Source of the DNA: Lacinutrix venerupis
GTDB lineage: Bacteria > Bacteroidota > Bacteroidia > Flavobacteriales > Flavobacteriaceae
Direction of reading: 5' to 3'
Assembly: GCF_003663945.1 (NCBI RefSeq)
Contig: NZ_RCCH01000009.1
Span: 1 to 64,000 of the forward strand
DNA: 64,000 nucleotides
This document shows, in pieces, positions 45,999 to 53,715 of this stretch. The notes below the pieces were generated by a model. The model made no database searches. It had not been told where the DNA came from and saw only the letters and a program-made list of their open reading frames with translations. How positions within the stretch are numbered: the first letter of the stretch is position 1; every line of letters starts with the position of its first letter. The position numbers and the translations under genes are program-made.

Positions 45999-46541
45999 CT
46001 AATTAAAACTTCTAATAATTACTGTAGGAGATGCAGATGTTTGAGTAAATTTAATATTTTTTGAAATGTTATTTGCTCCAAAACGTTCAAAATTTAAGTC
46101 ATCTCCGTTTTGTTTTAGTTCTAATGAAACTTTTGCACTAGGATCTATTACATAATCTAATATTGTATTGTTATCTCCATTTTGTTCTAAATCTGCAACA
46201 ACAGCATCTACTTGATAAGTAAGATTTACATTATTAGCATCTCCGTTTTGAGATATATTAATATCACTAGCTCTTGATGCTACTTTTACTACAGCTGTAT
46301 TAAAAGAAGAAACTTGTGTTATTGCAACAGAGTTTCCAGTTATTGTATTTAAAGTTTCATTTGGCGTTGTATCAAAATAAGAATCAAAAAAAGATTGTGA
46401 AACTTCTTGGCCATTTAGCTCTGTCGATGCTTCTGTATCATTATCTTCATCTGCACTATATGTTTGAGACCAACCTAATTGCAAAACAAATAATAACAAT
46501 ATAAATACTGAAATCGATTTATTTTTATTTAATATTTTCAT
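45999..46541 (-). CDS. CsgB-like minor curlin subunit (nucleator candidate)
   Basis: A 180-residue secreted protein with signal peptide ending LGWSQ. Three curlin-like units are visible: INISQNGDANNVNL, VADLEQNGDNNTILDYV and LELKQNGDDLNFERFGANN, the Q-x-G-x-x-N pattern of amyloid curlin repeats. It lacks the long repeat arrays of the two upstream subunits. In E. coli the minor subunit CsgB nucleates CsgA fibres; this gene has the right place, between csgA-type genes and csgE. No cysteines or C-terminal tail resemble the major subunits. Confidence 0.75.
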   Translation of the reverse strand: MKILNKNKSISVFILLLFVLQLGWSQTYSADEDNDTEASTELNGQEVSQSFFDSYFDTTPNETLNTITGNSVAITQVSSFNTAVVKVASRASDINISQNGDANNVNLTYQVDAVVADLEQNGDNNTILDYVIDPSAKVSLELKQNGDDLNFERFGANNISKNIKFTQTSASPTVIIRSFN

Positions 46542-46560
46542 AATAGTTGTAATTTAATGA

Positions 46561-46602
46561 AAAAAAAGGAGAATGCTTGCTATTTAGACACCCTCCTTTT
46601 TT
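46561..46602 (-). terminator. Terminator after the second curlin subunit gene
   Basis: On the - strand GGAGGGTG and CATTCTCC arms flank TCTAAATAGCAAG, preceded by A-run and followed by T-run. It matches the terminator at 48442-48482 in loop and outline. Confidence 0.85.
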
Positions 46603-46649
46603 AATTTATAGTATAAATTAACTATTTCTAATTAATATAAGCTTGAATC

Positions 46650-48158
46650 TTAACATCCACCTGCACCACATGGAGCATCTAAATCGAAACTACCTGGTCC
46701 ACCTGGAGTAATTAAAGTTTCCATTTCTTGGAAGTCACAGTTTTCACCGTCATTCATTAAATCTCCATTAGGTCCTAACTGTAATACACTAATTGTGTTA
46801 CCTCCGTTAGACATTCCATCTGGAATATTCTGGCTAGACTTAAAGCTATGACCTGTACCATCTGCAACACCTGCTTTTTGTACAATTAACGTTTGGTTAG
46901 CAAGACCTCTTTGACCTGTAAACGCAACGTTTCCATCACCGCTTTGGTAAGTACTTACTAAGTTAGAATCTCCTTTTTGAGACGAAACAACAATGTTACT
47001 ATCACCATATTGTCTTTGGTAAGCTTTGTGATCTCTACCGTTTTGACCTAAAATAGCACCGTTACTATCTCCTGTTTGATCTTGACGACCGTAGTTAGCA
47101 CCACCTGTTGTAGAACCATGAGCATTTTGTGCTATGTAAGCAGCATTACTATCTCCTGTCTGGTTTTGTTCTGCGTAGTCACTATCTTCACTACTGTCTC
47201 CCCACTGCCCTATGTAACCAGTATTAGCATCACCATCTTGAACTTGTAATGCTCTACCATTAGTAGAACCCATACCTGTATTATCTGTACCATTAGTATA
47301 ACCAGGATCTGATAATGAAATTGCAGCATCTAAAGTTGCTTGAGAAGCTCCAAAACCATTAATAGGATTAACATCTGCTCCTTGATCTACTAAAGCAATG
47401 TTATCGTCACCAGTTTGGTATTGATTAGAAATATTTAAATCTCCTTCTTGAACAGAGTGTGCTTTGTTACGACTACCATCTTGATCAATTCTGGTAACAT
47501 TCTCATCACCATATTGCTCAGCTATAGCAGTATTACCATCAGAACCATTTGGTCCAGAGTTTTGAAAAACACCTGCAACGTTATCATCTCCTTCTTGTAC
47601 TGTTCTTGCTTGGTTGTTGTCGAACTGCTGTCTTGTTCTAGCACGGTTGTCTTGACCATCTTGCTCTATCATAGCATAGTTCATTTCACCTTGCTGACCA
47701 GTTCCATGGTGAATTAAAGCTCTGTTTCCTCCACTTGCTCCACCGTCTTTCATACCTTGACGTGTAACAGCTTCGTTTAAATCTCCTTCTTGTAATGTAG
47801 TAGACTGGTTACCAGAACCCATTTGTCTTACATCTGCTGCATTACCTACACCACTTGCTGCTGAAACCTCACCTGTTTGCCAGATTCTAGCTCTGTTGTC
47901 TCCAGTCCCTAACCCATCTGCTTGTACTGAATAAGAAGATTGATTTGTTCCAGCTTGCATAACTTGTAACTTGTTAGAATTACCTGTTTGGATAGCCTCA
48001 CCCATGTTTCCGTTCCCACCTGCGTGATCAACAGCTATTTGAGTGTCTACTGAGTTTGATCCACTCTGATCTTTTAAGTCATCCTGAGATACAGGACCTT
48101 GCGCCATCATTGCGCCTGTGAATAATAGTGCCGAAGCACCTAAAATTACTTTTTTCAT
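46650..48158 (-). CDS. csgA: Curlin major subunit, copy 2 (CsgA-like)
   Basis: A 502-residue secreted amyloid subunit, about three times E. coli CsgA. The signal peptide is MKKVILGASALLFTGAMMAQ. About twenty curlin-like half-units with Q-x-G-x-x-N or N-x-A-x-x-x-Q-x-G follow, such as AIQTGNSNKLQVMQAGTNQ, ARTVQEGDDNVAGVFQ and NLVSTYQSGDGNVAFTGQ. The C-terminus is non-repetitive with cysteines (ENCDFQEME, DAPCGAGGC). The monomer is exported through CsgG and polymerises at the surface. It is almost a duplicate of the 48520 gene, the main difference being a segment around residues 265-290. Its own promoter and terminator bracket it. Confidence 0.92.
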   Translation of the reverse strand: MKKVILGASALLFTGAMMAQGPVSQDDLKDQSGSNSVDTQIAVDHAGGNGNMGEAIQTGNSNKLQVMQAGTNQSSYSVQADGLGTGDNRARIWQTGEVSAASGVGNAADVRQMGSGNQSTTLQEGDLNEAVTRQGMKDGGASGGNRALIHHGTGQQGEMNYAMIEQDGQDNRARTRQQFDNNQARTVQEGDDNVAGVFQNSGPNGSDGNTAIAEQYGDENVTRIDQDGSRNKAHSVQEGDLNISNQYQTGDDNIALVDQGADVNPINGFGASQATLDAAISLSDPGYTNGTDNTGMGSTNGRALQVQDGDANTGYIGQWGDSSEDSDYAEQNQTGDSNAAYIAQNAHGSTTGGANYGRQDQTGDSNGAILGQNGRDHKAYQRQYGDSNIVVSSQKGDSNLVSTYQSGDGNVAFTGQRGLANQTLIVQKAGVADGTGHSFKSSQNIPDGMSNGGNTISVLQLGPNGDLMNDGENCDFQEMETLITPGGPGSFDLDAPCGAGGC

Positions 48159-48186
48159 GTTAAATATATATTGATTAATAGCTTTG

Positions 48187-48194
48187 TAAAGATA
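48187..48194 (-). promoter_or_regulatory. -7-like box of curlin copy 2
   Basis: On the - strand TATCTTTA, a one-base variant of TAnnTTTG, is followed by a leader GCTATTAATCAATATATA shared with the copy at 50051-50058. Conservation between the two spacers begins at this box, which supports it as a real promoter element. Confidence 0.5.
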
Positions 48195-48441
48195 AAAAAA
48201 ATAAACACTAAAAACGTCTTTTTAAGACTATTTTCGACTATTGTTTTGGTAAAATCGATGAAATACATTAGCATAAAAAAAAACACCTATAAACAGCTAT
48301 AAATAAGAAACATAGCTTAAACCATCTACTTCTGTTTTTAAATATTAAAACTAAAATATTACTACATAAAACGTTTATTATTTTTTTTATGAAAAAATGC
48401 TTTGATAAGTTCTTTTTTATAAAACCATAAAAAGCTTAAAC
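48195..48441. other. Spacer between curlin genes, no gene seen
   Basis: With its flanks this belongs to a 361-base gap between the two curlin genes. The region is AT-rich, holds no ORF over 25 codons, and carries only the terminator of copy 1 and the promoter of copy 2 at its edges. A short GACTATTTTCGACTATTG direct repeat (GACTATT twice) lies at 48228-48243. Confidence 0.5.
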
Positions 48442-48482
48442 AAAAAAAAGAGGATGCTTGCTATTTAGACATCCTCCTTTTT
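48442..48482 (-). terminator. Terminator after the first curlin subunit gene
   Basis: On the - strand GAGGATG and CATCCTC arms around TCTAAATAGCAAG, with T-run after. Compared with the terminator at 46561 the stem differs at two positions that remain paired (G-C here, G-T there). Confidence 0.9.
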
Positions 48483-48519
48483 CTAATATGTAAAAACCTA
48501 AATTAATCTAGATTGGATT

Positions 48520-50022
48520 TTAACATCCACCTGCACCACATGGAGCATCTAAATTAAAGTCTGCTGGTGTTCCTGGTGTAACTAAAGTTTCCATATCTTG
48601 GAAATCACAGTTTTCACCTTCAGTCATTAAGTCTCCGTTAGGTCCTAATTGTAATACACTAATTGTGTTTCCTCCGTTAGCCATACCGTCTGCTAAGTTT
48701 TGGCTAGCTTGGAAGCTGTGTCCTGAACCATCTGCAACCCCACTTTTTTGTACAATTAAAGTTTGGTTAGCAAGACCTCTTTGTCCAGAAATAGCATAGT
48801 TTCCATCTCCACTTTGGTAAGTACTTACTAAGTTAGAATCTCCTCTTTGAGAAGTAATAGCAATGTTAACATCTCCATATTGTCTTTGGTAAGTTTTATG
48901 ATCCCTACCATTTTGACCAGAAACCGCTAAGTTACTAACTCCTGTTTGATCTTGACGAGCATAATTAGCTCCTCCAGTTGTAGAACCATGAGCATTCTGA
49001 TTTATGTAAGCTGAGTTTGTATTACCTGTTTGGTTTTGCTCTGCGTAGTCACTATCTTCACTACTGTCTCCCCATTGACCTATATAAGCTCCGTTACCAT
49101 CACCATTTTGCACCTGTAACGCTCTACCATCTGTAGAACCTAAACCTGTGTTATCAGTACCGTCAAGGTAAGTTGCATCTGCTTGCAAAACAGTAACATC
49201 AAAATTCGCTTGAGTATAACCAAAAATAATTGAATTAACATCTGCTCCTTGATCTACTAAAGCTACGTTATCATTACCATTTTGCGTTTGGTTAGAAACA
49301 TTTAAATTTCCTTCTTGAACAGAATGTGCTTCATTACGACTACCATCTTGATCTATCATAGTAACGTTTGAATCACCATATTGCTCAGCTATAGCAGTAT
49401 TACCATCAGAACCGTTTGGTCCAGAGTTTTGATAAAGACCCGCAATGTTATTATCTCCTTCTTGGATTGTTCTTGCTTGGTTGTTGTCGTACTGTTGAAC
49501 AGTTGTAGCTGAGTTGGTTTGACCATCTTGCTCTATCATAGCGTAGTTCATTTCACCTTGCTGTCCAGTTCCATGGTGAATTAAAGCTTTGTTACCTCCA
49601 CTTGCTCCTCCGTCTTTCATACCTTGACGTGTAACAGCTTCGTTAAAATCTCCTTCTTGGTAAGAAGTAGACTGGTTACCAGAACCCATTTGTCTTACAT
49701 CCGCTGCATTACCCTCGCCACTTGCTGCTGATACCTCACCAGTTTGCCAGATTCTTGCTCTGTTATCTCCAGTTCCTAATCCATCTGCTTGTACTGAATA
49801 AGAAGATTGATTTGTTCCAGCTTGCATAACTTGTAACTTATTAGTGTTACCAGTTTGAATAGCCTCACCCATGTTTCCGTTCCCACCTGCGTGATCAACA
49901 GCTACTTGAGCATCTACTGAAGTTGTTCCATTTTGACCTGTTAAAGATCCTTGAGTTGGTAATTGTGCAAATAATGCACCAGAGAATAATAGTGCCGAAG
50001 CACCTAAAATTACTTTTTTCAT
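48520..50022 (-). CDS. csgA: Curlin major subunit, copy 1 (CsgA-like)
   Basis: A 500-residue secreted amyloid subunit, first gene of the curli locus. Signal peptide: MKKVILGASALLFSGALFAQ. A conserved N-terminal segment (VDAQVAVDHAGGNGNMGEAI) precedes about twenty Q-x-G-x-x-N curlin units, for example NKLQVMQAGTNQSSYSVQ, ARTIQEGDNNIAGLYQ and NLVSTYQSGDGNYAISGQ. The tail ENCDFQDME and DAPCGAGGC is identical in layout to copy 2. At DNA level long stretches at both ends match copy 2, while the centre (about residues 265-290, DVTVLQADATYLDG) is diverged. This suggests recent duplication with ongoing gene conversion. Confidence 0.92.
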   Translation of the reverse strand: MKKVILGASALLFSGALFAQLPTQGSLTGQNGTTSVDAQVAVDHAGGNGNMGEAIQTGNTNKLQVMQAGTNQSSYSVQADGLGTGDNRARIWQTGEVSAASGEGNAADVRQMGSGNQSTSYQEGDFNEAVTRQGMKDGGASGGNKALIHHGTGQQGEMNYAMIEQDGQTNSATTVQQYDNNQARTIQEGDNNIAGLYQNSGPNGSDGNTAIAEQYGDSNVTMIDQDGSRNEAHSVQEGNLNVSNQTQNGNDNVALVDQGADVNSIIFGYTQANFDVTVLQADATYLDGTDNTGLGSTDGRALQVQNGDGNGAYIGQWGDSSEDSDYAEQNQTGNTNSAYINQNAHGSTTGGANYARQDQTGVSNLAVSGQNGRDHKTYQRQYGDVNIAITSQRGDSNLVSTYQSGDGNYAISGQRGLANQTLIVQKSGVADGSGHSFQASQNLADGMANGGNTISVLQLGPNGDLMTEGENCDFQDMETLVTPGTPADFNLDAPCGAGGC

Positions 50023-50050
50023 GTTAAATATATATTGATTAATAGCACTG

Positions 50051-50058
50051 TAAATATA
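50051..50058 (-). promoter_or_regulatory. -7-like box of curlin copy 1
   Basis: On the - strand TATATTTA, a one-base variant of TAnnTTTG, 29 bases before the ATG, with the leader conserved relative to copy 2. An imperfect palindrome TTATTAGCT-N13-AGCTCATAA lies at 50104-50134, about 75 bases upstream of the predicted start of transcription. Confidence 0.5.
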
Positions 50059-50205
50059 TAGAAATATTTAAACACAAAAATTGATATAACATTAAAAAAA
50101 AGGTTATTAGCTTAATTATTCGTTTAGCTCATAATAAAGTTCGATGAAACGACATACTAGGTAAGAAAAAGATTACTTATTAGTTTTAACACATTCATTT
50201 TTAAC

Positions 50206-50245
50206 TACGTACAATTACGTACTTTTAACTACGTAAAACTACGTA
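50206..50245. promoter_or_regulatory. Array of four TACGTA palindromes upstream of the curli locus
   Basis: TACGTA occurs at 50206, 50216, 50230 and 50240 (start-to-start 10, 14 and 10). The flanks repeat as well (AACTACGTA three times). The last copy overlaps the stop codon of the GSIII gene. The array is about 150 bases upstream of the csgA copy 1 promoter and could be a regulator binding site for curli; it has no T-run to act as a terminator. Confidence 0.45.
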
Positions 50246-52425
50246 GTAAAGAGTAATTCTCTATATTTTGTAAGCGGCCAAAGCTCATCGTCTACTAAAA
50301 GCTCTAGTTTATCGCAATGATATCTAATATTTTCTAAAAATGGTTTTACAACATCACAGTACGCTTTTGCCTTTTCTTCTAAAGCCGTAATTTGATTTGA
50401 TTTTTTTCTAGCTTCAGTCATATCATTAACCAACTTATTAACGCTTTCAATATGCTTAGAAATCTCTTCGATTAAATTTAATTGAGCTTTAGACACCTTT
50501 TTAAAGTCTTTCTCATAAATCTCCTTTAAACCTTTAACATTCTCAATTAATATATTTTGATATTTAACCGCCGTGGGAACAATATGGTTTCTTGCTAAAT
50601 CCCCAAGAACTCGTCCCTCTATTTGAATACGCATTATATATTCTTCTAATTCAACCTCATAACGAGCTTCCACTTCAGCTGTATTCATAACACCTAAATC
50701 ACTATATAACGACAATGCTTTTTTAGAAACTTTAACCTTTAGCGCTTCTGGTGTAGATTTATTATTACTTAAACCTCTTTTTTTAGCCTCTTTTTCCCAC
50801 GCTTCTCCATAACCATTTCCTTCAAATAAAATATTTTTAGATTTCTTAATATACTCTCTTAAAATATTAAAAATTGCTTCGTCTTTTTTTAAGTCTTTTT
50901 TAGTAATTAACTCATCAACTTCAATTTTAAAATCTATTAATTGTTTTGCTACAATAGAATTAAGCAGCGTCATTGGATTTGCACAATTTGCCTTAGATCC
51001 TACTGCTCTAAATTCAAATTTATTACCAGTAAATGCAAAAGGTGAGGTTCTATTTCTATCTGTATTATCTAAAAGTATTTCAGGTATTTTACCTACAACA
51101 TTAAGTTTTAAATCTGTTTTTTCTTGAGGCGATAATTTTCCGCTAGTTACATTTTCCAATTCATTTAAAACACTAGTAAGTTGTTCTCCAATAAACACTG
51201 AAATAATTGCTGGAGGCGCTTCGTTAGCACCTAACCTATAATCGTTACTTGCAGATGCTATTGCTGCACGTAGCAGCTCCTCATTATCGTTTACTGCTTT
51301 TATTGTATTTATAAAAAATGTTAAAAATTGAAGATTACTCATTGGCGTTTTTCCTGGACTTAGAAGATTAACACCGGTATCTGTACTTAAACTCCAATTA
51401 TTATGTTTTCCAGAACCGTTTATTCCTTTAAAAGGCTTTTCGTGAAATAACACTTTAAAATTATGACGTCTTGCTATTTTATCCATAACATCCATTAATA
51501 AAGCGTTATGATCTACGGCTAAATTTGCCTCTTCATAAATTGGCGCAAGTTCAAATTGATTTGGAGCTACTTCATTATGTCTTGTTTTTACAGGAATACC
51601 CAACAACATGCATTCGTTTTCTAAATCTCGCATGTAAGACATTGCTCGATTTGGTATGGTTCCAAAGTAATGATCGTCTAACTGCTGTCCTTTTGCAGAC
51701 GCATGCCCTAACAAAGTTCTACCTGTTAATTGGATATCTGGGCGAGATGAAACTAAGGCACTATCAATTAAAAAATACTCTTGCTCCCAACCCAAAGAAG
51801 CATTTACTTTCTTAACATTTTTATCAAAATACTTACAAATAGCAACTGCAGCATTATCTACAGCTTGTAAAGCTCTAAGCAACGGTGTTTTATAATCTAA
51901 AGCCTCACCCGTATAAGCTACAAATACCGTTGGAATACATAAAGTTGTACCATATATAAATGCTGGAGATGTGGGATCCCAAGCTGTATAACCTCTTGCC
52001 TCAAAAGTATTTCTAATCCCTCCATTTGGAAAACTTGATGCATCTGGTTCTTGTTGTACTAATTGACTCCCTCCAAATTTCTCAATAGCTTCATTGTTTT
52101 CTATAGTTTCAAAAAAAGCATCATGCTTTTCTGCTGTTGCTCCTGTTAAAGGCTGAAACCAGTGCGTATAGTGCGTTACTCCTTTAGACAAAGCCCAATC
52201 TTTCATTGCCGAAGCAATTTGATCTGCTATTGCCCTGTCTATTTGACTTCCTTTTTCAATAGCATTTGTTAAGCTTAAAAAAGCATCACTTGTTAAAGTT
52301 TGACGCATTTTTTTTGTGTTATATACATTTTCTGCAAAAATTTCTGAACGACGTTTTTCCTCCTTAATTTTTACAGACTTTCTATTCAATGTTTCTTTAA
52401 TAGCAAAAAACCTTAATGTTGACAT
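50239..52425 (-). CDS. glnN: Glutamine synthetase type III
   Basis: A 728-residue GSIII, the large hexameric form common in Bacteroidota and cyanobacteria, making glutamine from glutamate, ammonia and ATP. Motifs: GSQIDRAIADQIASAMKDWA, THYTHWFQPLTG, SFPNGGIRNTFEARGYTAWD, LGWEQEYFLID, ETRHNEVAPNQFELAP (as KTRHNEVAPNQFE), NNWSLSTDTGVNLLSPG, GANEAPPAIISVF and FRAVGSKANCANPMT. Its C-terminal helical extension is normal for the type. It is transcribed divergently from a second, smaller glutamine synthetase. A consensus -7 box lies at 52445-52452. There is no terminator between its stop and csgA, only the TACGTA array. Confidence 0.95.
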   Translation of the reverse strand: MSTLRFFAIKETLNRKSVKIKEEKRRSEIFAENVYNTKKMRQTLTSDAFLSLTNAIEKGSQIDRAIADQIASAMKDWALSKGVTHYTHWFQPLTGATAEKHDAFFETIENNEAIEKFGGSQLVQQEPDASSFPNGGIRNTFEARGYTAWDPTSPAFIYGTTLCIPTVFVAYTGEALDYKTPLLRALQAVDNAAVAICKYFDKNVKKVNASLGWEQEYFLIDSALVSSRPDIQLTGRTLLGHASAKGQQLDDHYFGTIPNRAMSYMRDLENECMLLGIPVKTRHNEVAPNQFELAPIYEEANLAVDHNALLMDVMDKIARRHNFKVLFHEKPFKGINGSGKHNNWSLSTDTGVNLLSPGKTPMSNLQFLTFFINTIKAVNDNEELLRAAIASASNDYRLGANEAPPAIISVFIGEQLTSVLNELENVTSGKLSPQEKTDLKLNVVGKIPEILLDNTDRNRTSPFAFTGNKFEFRAVGSKANCANPMTLLNSIVAKQLIDFKIEVDELITKKDLKKDEAIFNILREYIKKSKNILFEGNGYGEAWEKEAKKRGLSNNKSTPEALKVKVSKKALSLYSDLGVMNTAEVEARYEVELEEYIMRIQIEGRVLGDLARNHIVPTAVKYQNILIENVKGLKEIYEKDFKKVSKAQLNLIEEISKHIESVNKLVNDMTEARKKSNQITALEEKAKAYCDVVKPFLENIRYHCDKLELLVDDELWPLTKYRELLFTT

Positions 52426-52444
52426 ATTTATGACTTTTTTTTTG

Positions 52445-52452
52445 CAAATATA
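52445..52452 (-). promoter_or_regulatory. -7 box for the GSIII gene
   Basis: On the - strand TATATTTG, matching TAnnTTTG, 19 bases before the ATG. Transcription would start near 52439. Confidence 0.55.
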
Positions 52453-52489
52453 TTAATTTTAGCAGATTTAAAATATTAAAAACACAAAC

Positions 52490-52562
52490 ACCCTTAAAAA
52501 AATAGGGTTGTTGATATGTATTTAATAATTTTTATAATTTTACCCTTATATTTTTATAGGTT
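52490..52562. promoter_or_regulatory. Two similar palindromes between the glutamine synthetase genes
   Basis: Site 1 (52490-52509) and site 2 (52542-52562) share the form ACCCTT-N7 or 8-TAGGGT or TAGGTT, an imperfect dyad, 52 bases apart. Site 1 is centred about 60 bases upstream of the predicted GSIII start, and site 2 about 39 upstream of the other gene's start, positions usual for activator sites. The factor is unknown. Confidence 0.45.
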
Positions 52563-52577
52563 AAAAAAAAATCATTT

Positions 52578-52585
52578 TATATTTG
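52578..52585 (+). promoter_or_regulatory. -7 box for the 341-residue glutamine synthetase gene
   Basis: TATATTTG, matching TAnnTTTG, 32 bases before the ATG at 52618; transcription would start near 52591. Confidence 0.55.
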
Positions 52586-52617
52586 CATGCATATTATTAA
52601 TATAATTTAAAAGTACT

Positions 52618-53643
52618 ATGGCAAAAATTAAATTAGAATACATTTGGCTAGATGGTTATTTTCCAACTCAGAATATGAGAAGTAAAACCAAAGTTGAAGA
52701 ACATGAAGACTTCAAAGGAACTATTGAAGAATTAAGCAACTGGTCGTTTGACGGTTCGTCTACAAGACAAGCATCAGGAGACTCGTCTGACTGTTTATTA
52801 AAACCAGTAGCAATTTACCCAGATCCAGCAAGAGTGAATGGTTATTTAGTTATGACTGAAGTACTAAATGCCGATGGTACACCTCATATTTCTAACGGAA
52901 GAGCAACTATTGAAGATGAAGATTCTGATTTCTGGTTTGGTTTTGAGCAAGAGTACTTTATTATGGACACAAAAACACAACTACCATTAGGCTTCCCTAT
53001 TGGAGGTTATCCTGCTCCACAAGGAATGTACTATTGTTCTGTTGGAGGTAAAAACACACACGGAAGAGGATTAGTTGAGGAACATGCCGATTTATGTATT
53101 GAAGCTGGATTAAATTTTGAAGGAATTAACCAAGAAGTTGCATCTGGTCAATGGGAGTTTCAACTTTTTGCAAAAGGCGCTAAAAAAGCTGGAGACGAAA
53201 TATGGATTGCTCGCTACTTATTAGATAGATTAACAGAACAGTATGGTTACTATATAGAATACCACCCAAAACCATTAGGAAAAGATATGGACTGGAATGG
53301 TTCTGGTATGCATGCTAATTTCTCTAATAGCGTATTAAGAACTTGCGGATCTAAAGAAACATATGAAAAAATATGTGAAGCATTTAAACCTGTTGTTAAA
53401 GAACATATTGCTGTTTACGGAGAGTTTAACGACCAACGTTTAACAGGTGATCACGAAACTGCTTCTATTAACGATTTTTCTTATGGAGTTTCAGACAGAG
53501 GTGCCTCAATTAGAATTCCAATTATTACAGTAGAAAATGGCTGGAAAGGATGGCTAGAAGATAGACGTCCTGCATCTAACGGAGACCCATACAAAATTGC
53601 AGGTAGAATTATAAAAACAGTTAAATCTGCTAACATTAGTTAA
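52618..53643 (+). CDS. Glutamine synthetase, eukaryote-like type II
   Basis: A 341-residue enzyme of the GSII class, which is shorter than GSI (about 470) and GSIII. It starts MAKIKLEYIWLDGYFPTQNMRSKT, with the beta-grasp domain first. Motifs: WSFDGSSTRQA (the D-G-S-S-T signature of GSII), FWFGFEQEYFIMD, GINQEVASGQWEFQLF, GKDMDWNGSGMHANFSN, and EDRRPASNGDPYKIAGRI. It uses ammonia, glutamate and ATP. Lying divergent to GSIII, it shares a 192-base control region. Having both types side by side suggests different ammonia or energy conditions for each, which is an inference. Confidence 0.93.
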   Translation: MAKIKLEYIWLDGYFPTQNMRSKTKVEEHEDFKGTIEELSNWSFDGSSTRQASGDSSDCLLKPVAIYPDPARVNGYLVMTEVLNADGTPHISNGRATIEDEDSDFWFGFEQEYFIMDTKTQLPLGFPIGGYPAPQGMYYCSVGGKNTHGRGLVEEHADLCIEAGLNFEGINQEVASGQWEFQLFAKGAKKAGDEIWIARYLLDRLTEQYGYYIEYHPKPLGKDMDWNGSGMHANFSNSVLRTCGSKETYEKICEAFKPVVKEHIAVYGEFNDQRLTGDHETASINDFSYGVSDRGASIRIPIITVENGWKGWLEDRRPASNGDPYKIAGRIIKTVKSANIS

Positions 53644-53657
53644 GATTAAAACATATT

Positions 53658-53695
53658 AAAAAAAAGCGTTTGAAAATTTCAAACGCTTTTTTTTA
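53658..53695. terminator. Bidirectional terminator between glutamine synthetase and the FadL-type gene
   Basis: Stem AAAAGCGTTTGAAA/TTTCAAACGCTTTT with a minimal loop and A- and T-runs on both sides. Confidence 0.9.
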
Positions 53696-53715
53696 TTTCA
53701 ATATATATAAAGTCA

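Larger units (their letters stand above)
46561..50058 (-). repeat. Tandem duplication of a promoter-curlin-terminator unit
   Basis: Two units, 46561-48194 and 48442-50058, each contain -7 box, identical 26-base leader core, curlin gene and the same terminator hairpin. They are separated by about 250 unrelated bases. Confidence 0.85.

Noticed and set aside
46650-50022. Curlin subunits as possible T9SS cargo
   Set aside because: They end in a Cys-tail with no type A or B sorting domain and lie with csgE, csgF and csgG, so the curli route is the right one.
53644-53715. Possible gene in the gap after the glutamine synthetase
   Set aside because: The 72 bases hold only the bidirectional terminator.
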